A stretch of 64,000 nt of DNA from DASYQD01 sp963846495 (GTDB taxonomy: Bacteria > Acidobacteriota > Thermoanaerobaculia > Multivoradales > JAIOJS01). The notes under the pieces are model-generated. The model saw nothing but the letters and a program-made list of their open reading frames with translations. It ran no database searches and had not been told where the DNA came from. The translations under genes were made by a program, and so were the position numbers. Position 1 is the stretch's first letter, and every line of letters begins with the position of its first letter. Location: NCBI GenBank assembly GCA_963846495.1, contig CAWJWP010000002.1:54137-118136 (forward strand), read 5' to 3'. Shown in pieces: positions 40,521 through 49,561 of the stretch.

Positions 40521-41495
40521 TCAGCGCCCGCTGACCAGCTCGCAGAACTTCGCGAGGTCGATGTTGCCGCCGCTGATCACGGCGACGATGGGTTCCTCGC
40601 CGGCTCGGCCGGTGAGCGCCGCGGCCACCGGCAGCGCGCCGGCGCCTTCGCAGATGACGCGCACGGTCTCGGCGACGATGCGCATCGCCGCCGCCACTTC
40701 GTCGAGGGTGACGACGATCGAGCCGTCGACGAGCGGCTGCAGGCGCTGCCACATGCGCGGGAAGATGCTCTTGCCGCCGGCGCCATCGACGAAGGTCGCC
40801 TGCCAGCGCTCGAACACCTGCGGCGAGCCGCGTTCGAGCGACAGCGCAAGTGGCGCCGCGGTCTCCGGCTCGGCGCCGAGCACGCGCACGTCGGGGCGCA
40901 GCGCGCGCGCTGCCGAGCCGATGCCGGAGAGCAAGCCGCCGCCGCCCACCGCCGCGACAATCGTGCGCACGCTCGGCAGTTGCTCGAACACCTCCATCGC
41001 CAGCGTCCCGTTGCCGGCGATGAAGCGGCGGTCGTCGAACGGGTGCACGAAGGTGCCCTCGACGCCGGGGAAGGTGCGCCGTTCCATCGCCTCCCAGCAG
41101 GCGTCGAACGGCGCCTTGACCAGCGTTGCACCGAGGTCGCGCATGCGGCGCACCTTGGTCTCCGGCGCGGTGTCGATGGTGACCACCGTGCACGGCACGC
41201 CGGCGGCCCGCGCGGCGTAAGCGACGCCTTGGCCGGCGTTGCCGGCGCTGATCGTCCAGACGCCGCGCTCGCGCCGCTCCGGCGGCAGCGAGAGGACGGC
41301 GTTGGCGGCGCCGCGGAGCTTGAAGGCGTTGATCGGCTGCAGGTTCTCGAGCTTGAGGTAGATCTCGCGCCCGGCGCCGCGCAGCGGGAGGAGCGGCGTC
41401 TCGACGACGACGCCGCGCAGCCGCTCCCGGGCCGCCTGGAGCTCGGCGAGGGTGACCGGGGCGGCGGGGTCGTCGTCGAGCTCGGCCGGTTGCAC
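40521..41495 (-). CDS. Threonine dehydratase / serine racemase-like PLP enzyme
   Basis: 324 residues, fold type II PLP enzyme. The PLP lysine is in INAFKLRGAANAV; the phosphate-binding loop is GGGGLLSGIG; SGGNIDLAKFCEL lies at the C-terminus. No ACT regulatory domain, so it resembles catabolic threonine dehydratases or serine racemases rather than biosynthetic IlvA. GTG 41495 gives MQPAELDDD. Convergent with the riboflavin unit, leaving 4 bp between. Confidence 0.88.
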   Translation of the reverse strand: MQPAELDDDPAAPVTLAELQAARERLRGVVVETPLLPLRGAGREIYLKLENLQPINAFKLRGAANAVLSLPPERRERGVWTISAGNAGQGVAYAARAAGVPCTVVTIDTAPETKVRRMRDLGATLVKAPFDACWEAMERRTFPGVEGTFVHPFDDRRFIAGNGTLAMEVFEQLPSVRTIVAAVGGGGLLSGIGSAARALRPDVRVLGAEPETAAPLALSLERGSPQVFERWQATFVDGAGGKSIFPRMWQRLQPLVDGSIVVTLDEVAAAMRIVAETVRVICEGAGALPVAAALTGRAGEEPIVAVISGGNIDLAKFCELVSGR

Positions 41496-41746
41496 GGCGC
41501 CAAGCCTCTCCGGACGGCTAGGCCGGCGTCAAACCCGGCCGCTAGCGCGGCCCGCCGGCCTCCGGCCCAGCCGCCGACAACTCTAGCGATTGGCGAGGTT
41601 TCACTGGCATCAGACGGGATACTTGTTTGTGGAAATAAGCTAAGAGTGAGTTGATTTAACCTAAAACTCTTGACCGCTAGCGTAGCGAGTGCCATCATCG
41701 GCGCGAGCCGACGATCACCATTCCTTAACCAGAGGAGACCGCTAAG
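41496..41746. promoter_or_regulatory. Intergenic region with AT-rich island and dyads
   Basis: Between two divergent genes. Positions about 41,600-41,675 are strikingly AT-rich for segment A and contain a dyad AAGAGT...ACTCTT (about 41,642-41,671) with TTGATTTAAC in the loop; about 41,690-41,722 forms a second stem (ATCGGC-GCGA-GCCGAC). An AGAGGAGA ribosome site precedes ATG 41747. A promoter and operator for the downstream gene are likely; exact boxes cannot be assigned. Confidence 0.4.
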
Positions 41747-41925
41747 ATGCCCGAGATCGACCCCACCAGCGAGGAGGCGCTCGCCGCGATGACCACCGAG
41801 AAGCTCGAACGAATGGCCCAGCCCGCCCCGGCGCCCCCGCGCGCGCCCGGCCTGCGCGACTTCCTGGAGATCCCCTACGACCAGCTGGAGGAGATGAACC
41901 TCCAGTCCAGCGGCATCACGTTCGT
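41747..41925 (+). CDS. N-terminal fragment of an unrecognised protein, cut at the A/B junction
   Basis: About 60 credible residues: MPEIDPTSEEALAAMTTEKL, then a Pro/Ala linker (APAPPRAP), then GLRDFLEIPYDQLEEMNLQ. Good ribosome site AGAGGAG at the right distance and the GC-rich codon use of segment A. After about 41,925 the same frame reads only antisense of the minus-strand hydrolase, so the gene is truncated. The charged helix, Pro/Ala linker and acidic helix look like the N-terminus of a larger protein. I do not recognise the family. Confidence 0.5.
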
Positions 41926-41940
41926 GTCCGCCGAGGACCT
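41900..41940. other. Junction between segments A and B (probable chimera point)
   Basis: A plus-strand gene with a good ribosome site (from 41747) and a minus-strand gene (from 42348) run into each other here, and both lose their C-terminal parts at the same place. Frameshift density rises sharply to the right. This is most simply a false join in the assembly; a real deletion or rearrangement is the alternative. Confidence 0.65.
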
Positions 41941-42348
41941 GAGGGTCCTCTGCCAGGCGATCCAAGACAGCGGTCACGGCGTCGATGTTCTTCTGCTCGG
42001 CCTGCGCGCTTGCCGCACCGCCGCCGGGGATGAGCTCGGCATCGGTGAATTGCTTGCTCGGCCAGAAGATCCGGACAGCAGCAAAGGTGCGGCCGCTCAG
42101 ACCGTCGGCGAACTGCGTGAGAGGTCCCGGCAGCGCTGGCTGGTTCGCAGTTCGAGCAGCTTGTCGATATTGCCCAGCAGTTCGTCATACAGCTCGCGAG
42201 GCGTCGGCCTTGTCGTTGTTCCATCCGTGCGCCAGGACGAGGAGATCGCTGACGGGCGCGAGACCCGGCGACGAGCGCGTCGACCTGCGCCGGCATCGAA
42301 CACCGCGCCATCCTTGGTGAATTCGACGTCGAAGTTCGGTATGGCCAT
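41925..42348 (-). CDS. Alpha/beta hydrolase, N-terminal part only (frameshifted, cut at junction)
   Basis: Start MAIPNFDVEFTKDGAVFDA is followed, after frame changes, by a segment that reads as LVLAHGWNND, the oxyanion-type loop of alpha/beta hydrolases, then LYDELLGNIDKLLELR, SGRTFAAVRIFWPSKQFTD and NIDAVTAVLDRLAED before the join at about 41,925. The nucleophile Ser and catalytic His would lie in the missing part. At least three frame changes. It begins 16 bp after the subtilase stop, so the two are probably one transcript. Confidence 0.6.
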
Positions 42349-42364
42349 GCTGAGCGTCCTCCGT

Positions 42365-44166
42365 TCAGACCGATTGAATCGCCCGAATGAGATCGATCAG
42401 GCCGTGCCCCTCGAAATAGCGTTCGCGCCCGAGCGGGCTCGCCGTCGAGAGAAAGATCCGCTTCACCTCGAGCGGCTTGCCGATGAACTCCCGCCGGATC
42501 GACAGGAAGGCCGCGATGGCGCCCGAGACGTGCGGCGCGGCCATGCTCGTGCCGCTGTCTTCCATGTAGTACGCTGCGGCGCCGTCTCGGCCGGCAGGTC
42601 CGCGCGCCTGCCTCGGCTTTCTTCAGGCGCCTTGCCCGCGCCGCAGGACGTGATGCGCTCACCCGGCGCCACGAGATCCGGCTTGAGCCGGCCGTCGCCC
42701 GTGGGGCCCTTCGAGGAGAAATACGACACACCATACGTGTAGCGGTGAGTCGCGATGGGTGGCGCCGACGGTGATCGCCGAGCTCGGCATTGCCCGGATC
42801 GTTGATCGTGTTCGAGAGGCCGACTTTGGTCGGGCGGACCGGCGCGGCGACGGTGCCGAAACCGGTGTTGCCGGCGGCCGCGACGACGACGACGCCGGAC
42901 TGCACCAGCCGGTTGACCTCCGCGCAGATCGGACTCTGCCCGCAGGCAAACATCTCGGCGTCGAACTCGTAGCCGACGCTCAGGTTCACGCCATGAACGC
43001 GCAGCAGCTTCGGGTTGTCGTTCAGCGTTCTCGCGAACGTAGTCCAGCGCGCGAATGACGTCACTCGAGCGACCCTCGCCGTTCCCGTCGAGCACGCGGA
43101 GGCTGATCAACCGGCAGTTCGGCGCCATGCCCGCGCACCTGCTCCGGCGGAAGCGTTCCAGTGAACTGAAATTGCCCACGCTCCAACTCGCCCTTGCGCG
43201 TTCATGCGTTCGGTGCGCTCCAGCAGGCGCACCTCGATGCCTGTCTTGCGCTGCGCCGGCAATGATCCCGGCGACATGCGTTCCATGGCCGAAATCGTCG
43301 GTCAGCGCCAGCTTGCGATGCTCCTCCAAAAGCGCCTTCCGCTGATCCGGAAACGTCTGATGCTCGTGTTTCGGAGCGTCCGCGTCCGGGACGCTGCAGC
43401 GAATCCGGATCCTCTGGCGCAGGTGCCACAAATGGAATACCCAAGCCCCGCAATGGTGCCTTCGCTGGCGACAAAGCAGCGATGCAGGTCGTGCACTTCC
43501 GGTGACGAGGAGCGTATGGCCGTCCTTCGACGTCGAAGTGGGAATGGTCGCCATCGATACCCGAATCGATCACCGCCCACACGATCCCCGCACCGCCCGC
43601 GCCGAACGATCTGACCGCAGCATCCGATTTGATCGTCGCCACTGAGCGGTAGATCTGGCTGTAGACAGGAAAGTCCGGCCACAGCTTGTAGATGGCGCGG
43701 TAACGCATGGATCAGGCGGCGGTCCGCGACGCCGTGCGCCGGCCACGGCGACGGCCTCCGTCGCGCCTTTCGCCCGGGCCTCCTCCGCTCTCGCTGCTGC
43801 CGCCTTCTCGTCCTCCTTCACCACCTCCGCCACGCGCTCGTCTGCCTCCTCTCCGTCTACACGGAGCAGTCGTTGCCACTCTTCGACGGTCAGGAGAACT
43901 CGCGCGTACGTCTTCGAGATGTACTCGGCTGGCGGCGGCGGAGCGGCATCGCCGTTCAGGTCCCTGAGCCGCATGTCGAGCGCGGCGACGGCTCCTGGCA
44001 GACCTTCGATGTGCTGCAGATTCAACTCGATGACGTACGGCCCGCGATCGCCGTCATGCCGGCCGAGCTTCCACTCGCGCCGCTTCTTGGGGTCGTACAG
44101 TTCGGGCGGCGCAAACCGCCGCGCAAAGTTGTCGGCGACTTCGCGCCGCGGCAGTTCATCTGTCAT
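42365..44166 (-). CDS. S8 (subtilisin) family serine peptidase with long N-terminal domain (many frameshifts)
   Basis: About 600 residues if joined. The N-terminal 150 residues (MTDELPRREVADNFARRFAP, YDPKKRREWKLGRHDGDRGP) have no signal peptide and include a charged Ala/Glu/Lys helix. The catalytic triad is visible in pieces: Asp in VWAVIDSGIDGDHSHF, His in DFGHGTHVAGIIAG, Ser in DSGTSMAAPHVSGAIAAF; the oxyanion Asn lies in VVAAAGNTGFGTVA. Frame changes occur about every 150-250 bp (for example near 43,700, 43,550, 43,200, 42,950, 42,750, 42,600), each continuing sensible subtilase sequence. Likely cytosolic or non-Sec. Paired with the downstream alpha/beta hydrolase. Confidence 0.8.
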
Positions 44167-44325
44167 GCGAATGTTCTACAGAGAAAGGTTGGCACGTCGG
44201 ACCGGAACCGGGATGGTCGAATACTCCCTGGGCATGGCCGCGATGCTGTCCGAAATGCATCGACGGCTCAATGAGAATTTTTACCAGGTCGCCGGAGAAC
44301 GACGGTGTGACTGCGGTGCGCTGCC

Positions 44326-44846
44326 TCAGCTGGCGTGGTGGGCGTCACTCACCCGCAACAGCTTCGGCCAGTCGGCGCGGCTGACTATGTACCTGGGGGC
44401 CGCCGCCGATTCGCGAGACGCGGTCGAATCGGACCGGCCTACCCGCTGCCGGGCCGTCGTCAAAGGGGTTGAAGCTGAGGGCGCTCGCCGTCGACAGCAG
44501 CGCCGGCGTGTCGGTGACGACGGTGAATTCCTTGTAATACCAGGACGACCAACTGGTGCCGGTGTGGAAGGGCGAGACGCCCGCCTCGGTGAAGTAGCCG
44601 AACGGCGGGATCCGCTTCACCGGCCCACGGTGAGCGTTCTCGTAGCGGATCAGTTTCTTCGACCGCTTCAGCGTTTCGACGGTCACCGGATGGTGGAAGT
44701 CGATGCCGCGGAGATAGCCGATCCACTGCATCGGATCGGCATTGATCACGGTCTCGAAGAACTGCACGGTCCGCATCAGCCCTTCGTTGACCACGGACGC
44801 GTCAGGCACCCCCAGCTGCCGTCTGAGCGCGGCGAGATCGGTCATC
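44326..44846 (-). CDS. Unrecognised protein of about 173 residues (one frameshift)
   Basis: MTDLAALRRQLGVPDASVVN, then MRTVQFFETVINADPMQWIG, RSKKLIRYENAHRGPVKRIP and GTSWSSWYYKEFTVVTDTPA. After a frame change near 44,400 it ends RYIVSRADWPKLLRVSDAHH. Aromatic-rich, no signal peptide or membrane span. I do not recognise the family. It follows the amidohydrolase by 16 bp on the same strand, so it is probably cotranscribed with it; a 160-bp gap separates it from the subtilase. Confidence 0.55.
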
Positions 44847-44862
44847 GTATGGCTCGCGTCGC

Positions 44863-46264
44863 TCAACTGACCGGGTCGACCGGATCCCGCCGGGACAACA
44901 CCCAGTGCGAGATCGCGCCCGCCTTGGACAGCAGGTGGTCGCGCGCGCCGTCCAGCCGCCGCAGCAGGCTTGGCAGATCGACGCGGGTGAGCTGGCCGCT
45001 CTGCTTCACGATCCGCCCGGCGACCATCACGGTGTCGACGTTCGACGTGTCGGCGGCGATGACGACGGTCGCCACGGGATCGACCACCGGCGCCACGTTC
45101 ACCTGGTCCGTCCGAATGAGGACGATGTCCGCCTGCTTGCCCGGGCGTGATCGTGCCGACCTTGTGATCGAGCGCGCAGGCACGCGCGCCATCGATCGTC
45201 GCGAACTCGAGCACGTCGCGATGCGTGAGCGTCGGCGCGAACGGCATGTCCGGCGAATCGGTGAAGGCGAGGATCCGCTCCTGCACGAGCGCCGTCCGCA
45301 TCTGCGTGAACATGTCGCCGGGCACGCTCGACACGACGTCGATGCTGAGCGACGGACGCACGCCGCGCGCGACCAGCCGGCCGGTCGGCGGCACGCCGTG
45401 CCCCATCAACATCTCGACGTACGGCGCCACCGACGCCGAGCCGCCGGTGCTCGGCGATCAGGTCGAGCTCCTGGTCGGTCGAGTCGGTGCAGTGGATATA
45501 GGTCGTGTCCGGGCCCATCAGGCCGAGCTGATGCAGCGACAGCACGTGATTCACGTGCACGCCGGTCAGCCGCATCCCGACATGCACGCTGATCCGGATG
45601 CCGAGATCGCGCGCCAGCTCCCAGTCGTGCGTCGCCACCTCGGGCGTCGTGTTGCCCGGCGCGCGCGCGGCGAGCGCGAGCGTCAGCAGCTGATCGTCGG
45701 ACGCGAAGTACTGCTTGCGGATGCGGCGGATGTCCTCGGGATGGTCGAGCGAGCTGTAGGCCCACCAGTCGCCGCCCACCGGAACGCCGTGCGCATAGAC
45801 CGCGCGGATGCCCGCCTCGGTCAGTCCGGCGATCGCCGCGTCGGCGTGTTCCGGTGTGTTGTTGACGTGCGACCAGTCGAGCAGCGTCGTGATGCCGGCG
45901 TTCAGCGCCTCCAGCGCGCCCATCAGGTTCGCGATGTAGACGTCCTCGGCGCGATACTGCACGCCGATGTTGTCCAGCATGCCCCGCGAAATACTGATCG
46001 AGCGTGCAACTCGGCAGCACGCCGCGCACGGGCGTCTGCCACGTATGCCGATGCGTATCGACGAAGCCGGGCATGACGATGCGGTTGCGAGCGTCGAGGA
46101 CGTTGGCGTGCGGGGGGACCGCGCAGGTCGCGGCCGACCGCGGTGATCGTGTCCCCTTCGATCAGCACGTCGGTGTCCGCCAGATCGCCGAGCGCCGGAT
46201 CGAGCGTGAGGATGTAGCCGCGCTTGATGAGGATGCTGCGTCCGGTCGGGAATGCGTCCACCAA
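44863..46264 (-). CDS. Metal-dependent amidohydrolase, TRZ/ATZ (atrazine chlorohydrolase-like) family (frameshifted)
   Basis: About 467 residues if joined. Start MVDAFPTGRSILIKRGYILT; the metal-binding HxH is in MPGFVDTHRHTWQTPVRG, further ligand-region motifs are VHVGMRLTGVHVNH, DTTYIHCTDSTDQEL and the Asp in RILAFTDSPDMPFAPTLTH. The C-terminal beta-sandwich ends HWVLSRRDPVDPVS. Frame changes near 46,130, 45,980, 45,450 and 45,140. The family includes cytosine and guanine deaminases, 5'-methylthioadenosine deaminase and triazine hydrolases; the substrate cannot be chosen from sequence. Confidence 0.82.
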
Positions 46265-46344
46265 TCATGGTGGTGGGCTTATAGCACGATCTGTAGGCGC
46301 GGCGTTCGCGCAGCGAGCCGGCCGCAGCAGCCGCCGACAGGAAC

Positions 46345-46370
46345 GGCGGGTTCGCGTCGCGAAACCCGCC
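46345..46370. repeat. REP-like palindrome (family 3, segment B)
   Basis: GGCGGGTT (46345-46352) and AAACCCGCC (46362-46370) flank GCGTCGCG, forming a strong short stem just before the amidohydrolase gene and after the phaZ stop (46381). Its sequence differs from the family 1 repeats of segment A. Confidence 0.7.
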
Positions 46371-46380
46371 CTACAGCGGA

Positions 46381-47275
46381 TCAGGAAAAGATCGTGCGGC
46401 CGGCGGCGGTGCGGCATTCGTGCAGCAACGGCATCGCCGAGAACTCGAAGTCGTCGGCCGTCGGCACGTCGTCGACTGGTTGCGGCGGATACAGGAAGCG
46501 GCCGATCCGGTGTGCGAGGTTGTCGACCTCGTCCCAGAGGAACAGATGGCCGGCACCCGGCACGATCTCCGTCCGCGCCCGCGGCAGACGGCTCGCGAGC
46601 AGCCTGGCGTTCTCCACCGGGATCAACGGGTCGTCGTCGCCACAGATGACGAGCGTCTCGTGCGGGAATGTGCGGCAGCAGCGCCCAGCTGATCCAGCCG
46701 GTCGCTCCGAGCAATTGCATCGCGTAGCCGTACGGCGTCGGCGGGTTCTGCCTGCGGGTTTCCATCATCGCCGTCGAATCGCGGGTTCCGCCGGTAGCGC
46801 CCCCGAACGTGGCGGCGGCCGTCCGGTCGAAGTAGGTCGGCGAGTAGTAGCGGAGCGGGGTCAGCAGGCCGGCCAGCGCGTTGAGGGACCCCGGAACGCC
46901 GTGCAGGCCGCAGGTGGTTGCCGCGAGCACGAGCCGGCGCACGCGCTAGCGGGTGGTCGAAGGCGAACTGCTGGGCGACGGCGCCGCCATACGAAAAGCC
47001 CGACGACATCGGCGCGCGCAACCTCGCACGCGTCGAGCACCGCGGCCGCGAGACCGGACAAGGCAGCGACGGGAATCGGAAAGGGAGGCGTCGTCGAGCG
47101 GCCGGTCCCTGGCGCATCGAAGCGGATGATGCGGTTCTGCGGGAAGTGCTTCACGAAAGGCGCCCACATTTCGGTGGTCGCGCCCGAGACCCGCCATGAG
47201 GAGAAGCGGCTCGCCGTCTCCCGTCGCCGACACATGCACGCGCTGGCCGTGCCAGCTGATGAACTTGTGCGTCAA
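46381..47275 (-). CDS. phaZ: Intracellular PHA depolymerase-like alpha/beta hydrolase (frameshifted)
   Basis: About 298 residues if joined. It lines up from memory with medium-chain PHA depolymerase PhaZ: FVKHFPQNRIIRFDAPGTG, then FSYGGAVAQQFAFDHP (nucleophile Ser in GxSxGG form), RRLVLAATTCGLHGVPG, YSPTYFDRTAAATFGGATGG, ENARLLASRLPRA and catalytic His in GAGHLFLWDEVDN. Frame changes near 47,180, 47,000, 46,930 and 46,660. The start is proposed as TTG 47275, overlapping the phaC stop (TTGA). Next to a PHA synthase, which supports polymer mobilisation as its role. Confidence 0.72.
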
Positions 47276-48415
47276 TCGGTGATCCTGGCTTCCGCCCTGT
47301 TCCCTGGTCTGCCGCAAACGCCTTCGGCGTTGCTTGGGGGTCTCCCGCCACGGCTTTTGCCGTTGCGTCGTGTGCCCAGGAAAGTGACTGTCCGCTGCCA
47401 CAGGGCCGCTGCTGCGCGCCCGGCAACGATCCCAACGTGCCCACCTGGCAGCCGCACGACTTCGGCGTGCGGCACGACATGGCGGATGGCGTCGACTCCG
47501 GCCGGCGGGGCGATCAGATCCTTCTCCGCCGACACCGCGAGTAACGGCATGGTAACAGCACGCAAGTCGAGTGCCCGATCTCCAAGTTTCGCAGTGCCGC
47601 GCATCAATCCGTTGCGCCCCGGTCCAAACTGTTGATACAGCTCGGCTAGCAGCCGTCCCGGCGCCGGAACGACATCGTCCACCCAGCTCGCCATCGTCCG
47701 GACGTCGCGCAGCCGCTCCGGCGAGTCGTCAAGCCGATCCCAAAGGTCGCTGATTCTGCCGACCATGCTGTTGGACCCTGGCGCCAGCATCTCGAACCAG
47801 CTCTTCACCTCGCGCCGCGGGCACGAGTCGCGGATTGTCGTACGACTCGCCCGCCAGCCCCATTCGATGCGCCACCCAGGGAATGCCGCCCTGCACGTCG
47901 CCGTCGACGGTGGTCGTGAGCAGGACGAGCCGTGCGACCGTTGCCGGGATAGAGCGCCGCGTAGAGCAGCGACAGCGTTCCGCCCGAGGCAGTAGCCGAC
48001 GATGTTGATGCGCGGTGCGCCGGTCAGCGCCGACACCTGCCGGACGCAGCGGCGGACCAGCCCATCGACGTAGTACGCGAGGTCGCAGAAGCGATCCTCG
48101 CTCGTCGGCTCGCCGAAGTCGGCAATGTAGACATCGAAGCCTGCCGCGGCGACATAGCCGGCGAAGGAGCGGCCCGGCAGCAGGTCGATGATGAAGTACC
48201 GGCTGACCGGTGCCGGGACGAACAGAACGGGCGGGCCGGTTCGACGGCTGGCCCGTGTTCGTCGACCAGCCGCAGCAGGCGTAGCTTGTTCTCGCGATAG
48301 ACGACGTGGCAGGACTGGCGCCCGTGCCGTAGTGCCCGCCGGACGTGAGGATCGTGTGGAGACGATCGAGCTTTGCGCGCGCGCGCCGCGAAACACAAGG
48401 ACATAGAGCCGACAT
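47272..48415 (-). CDS. phaC: Poly(3-hydroxyalkanoate) synthase PhaC, 5' end cut at the B/C junction (frameshifted)
   Basis: About 370 residues remain. N-terminal part AKLDRLHTILTSGGHYGTGA and YRENKLRLLRLVDEHG, then FVPAPVSRYFIIDLLPGRSF and AAAGFDVYIADFGEPTSEDR. The lipase-like box with catalytic Cys is GYCLGG (INIVGYCLG, then a one-base insertion). Catalytic Asp is in AVSAEKDLIAPPAGVDA and His in RLPGGHVGIVAGR. The size and motif spacing resemble the short class III/IV-type subunit. The 5' end runs into the AT-rich pirin at about 48,415, so up to a few dozen residues may be missing. Overlaps phaZ. Confidence 0.8.
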
Positions 48416-48425
48416 TGGCGAAATG
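48405..48425. other. Junction between segments B and C (probable chimera point)
   Basis: Base composition changes within a few bases from very GC-rich (ending GCGCGCGCCGCG) to AT-rich (ATTATTTATCGGATAG). Two divergent genes, phaC to the left and pirin to the right, both lack their 5' ends here. A promoter region for two divergent genes cannot be fitted in the available space. Confidence 0.8.
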
Positions 48426-49241
48426 ATTATTTATCGGATAGTACCTAACCGGTATGCCGATGCTGTGGGGCCTTTTGTCTTTCTTGACCACCTCGCTCCG
48501 GTAAAACATTCGGCGGATAGGCCAAAGATGAAAGAAGGGACAGGTGCGCATCCACACCGTGGTATTGCAACACTGACTTACGTACTAAGTGGTGAAGGCG
48601 AACACTTTGATAGCCGTGGCCATCACGCAAAAGTTTTTTCGGGTGGCGTACAATGGATGAAAGCAGGCAATGGCATCCTTCATGATGAAACGATGAATCC
48701 GGATTCTCAGACCAACAATCCTTATATGCACGGTTTTCAGTTTTGGATCAATCTGCCTTCTAATGTAAAAAAAACAAATCCTGAATATCTTTCGCTCAAT
48801 GCAAATGAGGTTCCTAAAATGGAGTTAGGTGAAGACAGGGGGTGGCTGAAAGTGATTGTTGGGCAGTTTGAAGAACTTGTTTCAAAAATTCCAAATTACA
48901 CCAGACAATATTTGTATCACATTCATCTGAACGAAGGAAAGCAATTCTCCATAACAACAGAAAAAGGTTTGGAATATGCTGCGTTTGTTGCTAAGAGTGA
49001 TGTAATGATCAACGATACAAAATTTAACGAAGGCGACTTTATTGAGTTTGACAGAGAGGAAGGAGTAATTGAAATTCTTAATTCGTCAAAGATGGCTTCG
49101 GATTTTCTGGTATTTGGAGGAGAAAAATATATTGAGCCGATTGTAGCTCAAGGCCCCTTTGTGATGAATACAATGGAAGAGATTTCAGAGGCATACAATG
49201 ATTTCCATTCTGGGGAAGTACGGAAAAATTACTTACACTAA
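48423..49241 (+). CDS. Pirin family protein, 5' end cut at the B/C junction
   Basis: 272 residues remain. Bicupin fold: AVGPFVFLDHLAPVKHSADR and GAHPHRGIATLTYVLSGEGE carry the metal-ligand His residues, EHFDSRGHH and GILHDETMNPD follow. Pirins are iron-binding redox regulators or quercetinases; the role here is not clear. Family members usually have 15-30 more residues before GPFVFLDH, and ATG 48423 is only the first available start after the join, so the gene is truncated. Codon use is that of the AT-rich segment C. Confidence 0.88.
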   Translation: MIIYRIVPNRYADAVGPFVFLDHLAPVKHSADRPKMKEGTGAHPHRGIATLTYVLSGEGEHFDSRGHHAKVFSGGVQWMKAGNGILHDETMNPDSQTNNPYMHGFQFWINLPSNVKKTNPEYLSLNANEVPKMELGEDRGWLKVIVGQFEELVSKIPNYTRQYLYHIHLNEGKQFSITTEKGLEYAAFVAKSDVMINDTKFNEGDFIEFDREEGVIEILNSSKMASDFLVFGGEKYIEPIVAQGPFVMNTMEEISEAYNDFHSGEVRKNYLH

Positions 49242-49279
49242 GTAAGCTGTCGAATGTTGAAGACCGGTTCAATCTAAGA

Positions 49280-49561
49280 TTGCTGGAAACTATCCGCAAT
49301 CAAATTGGTAATTACTGCAGGCTACACCTTTTAACAGCCAGTACGGAGGCAGGCTTAGTGCTGGATGAAGACATAACATACTTTAAAACAACTATTATTC
49401 CTGCGATGGAAGAGGCGGGAATCCGTTACCATGCTATTGTCTTGCCACAAAATTTTTATGCACGTTGGATCAGGAACCAAACAGCTTTACCAAATCGAAA
49501 ACTGAAAGTAGAATATTTCGAGAGCGTTTTAAGCGCTTTTAAATGGTTGAAAAAAAGATGA
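49280..49561 (+). pseudogene. C-terminal part of a STAS/SpoIIAA-like protein
   Basis: 93 residues that match the second half of small Bacteroidota STAS-like proteins: DEDITYFKTTIIPAMEEAGI, IVLPQNFYARWIRNQ and VEYFESVLSAFKWLKKR. The N-terminal beta-alpha part is absent and the start would be TTG, so this is probably a remnant, or a frameshifted gene whose first part was lost next to the pirin stop. Confidence 0.5.
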
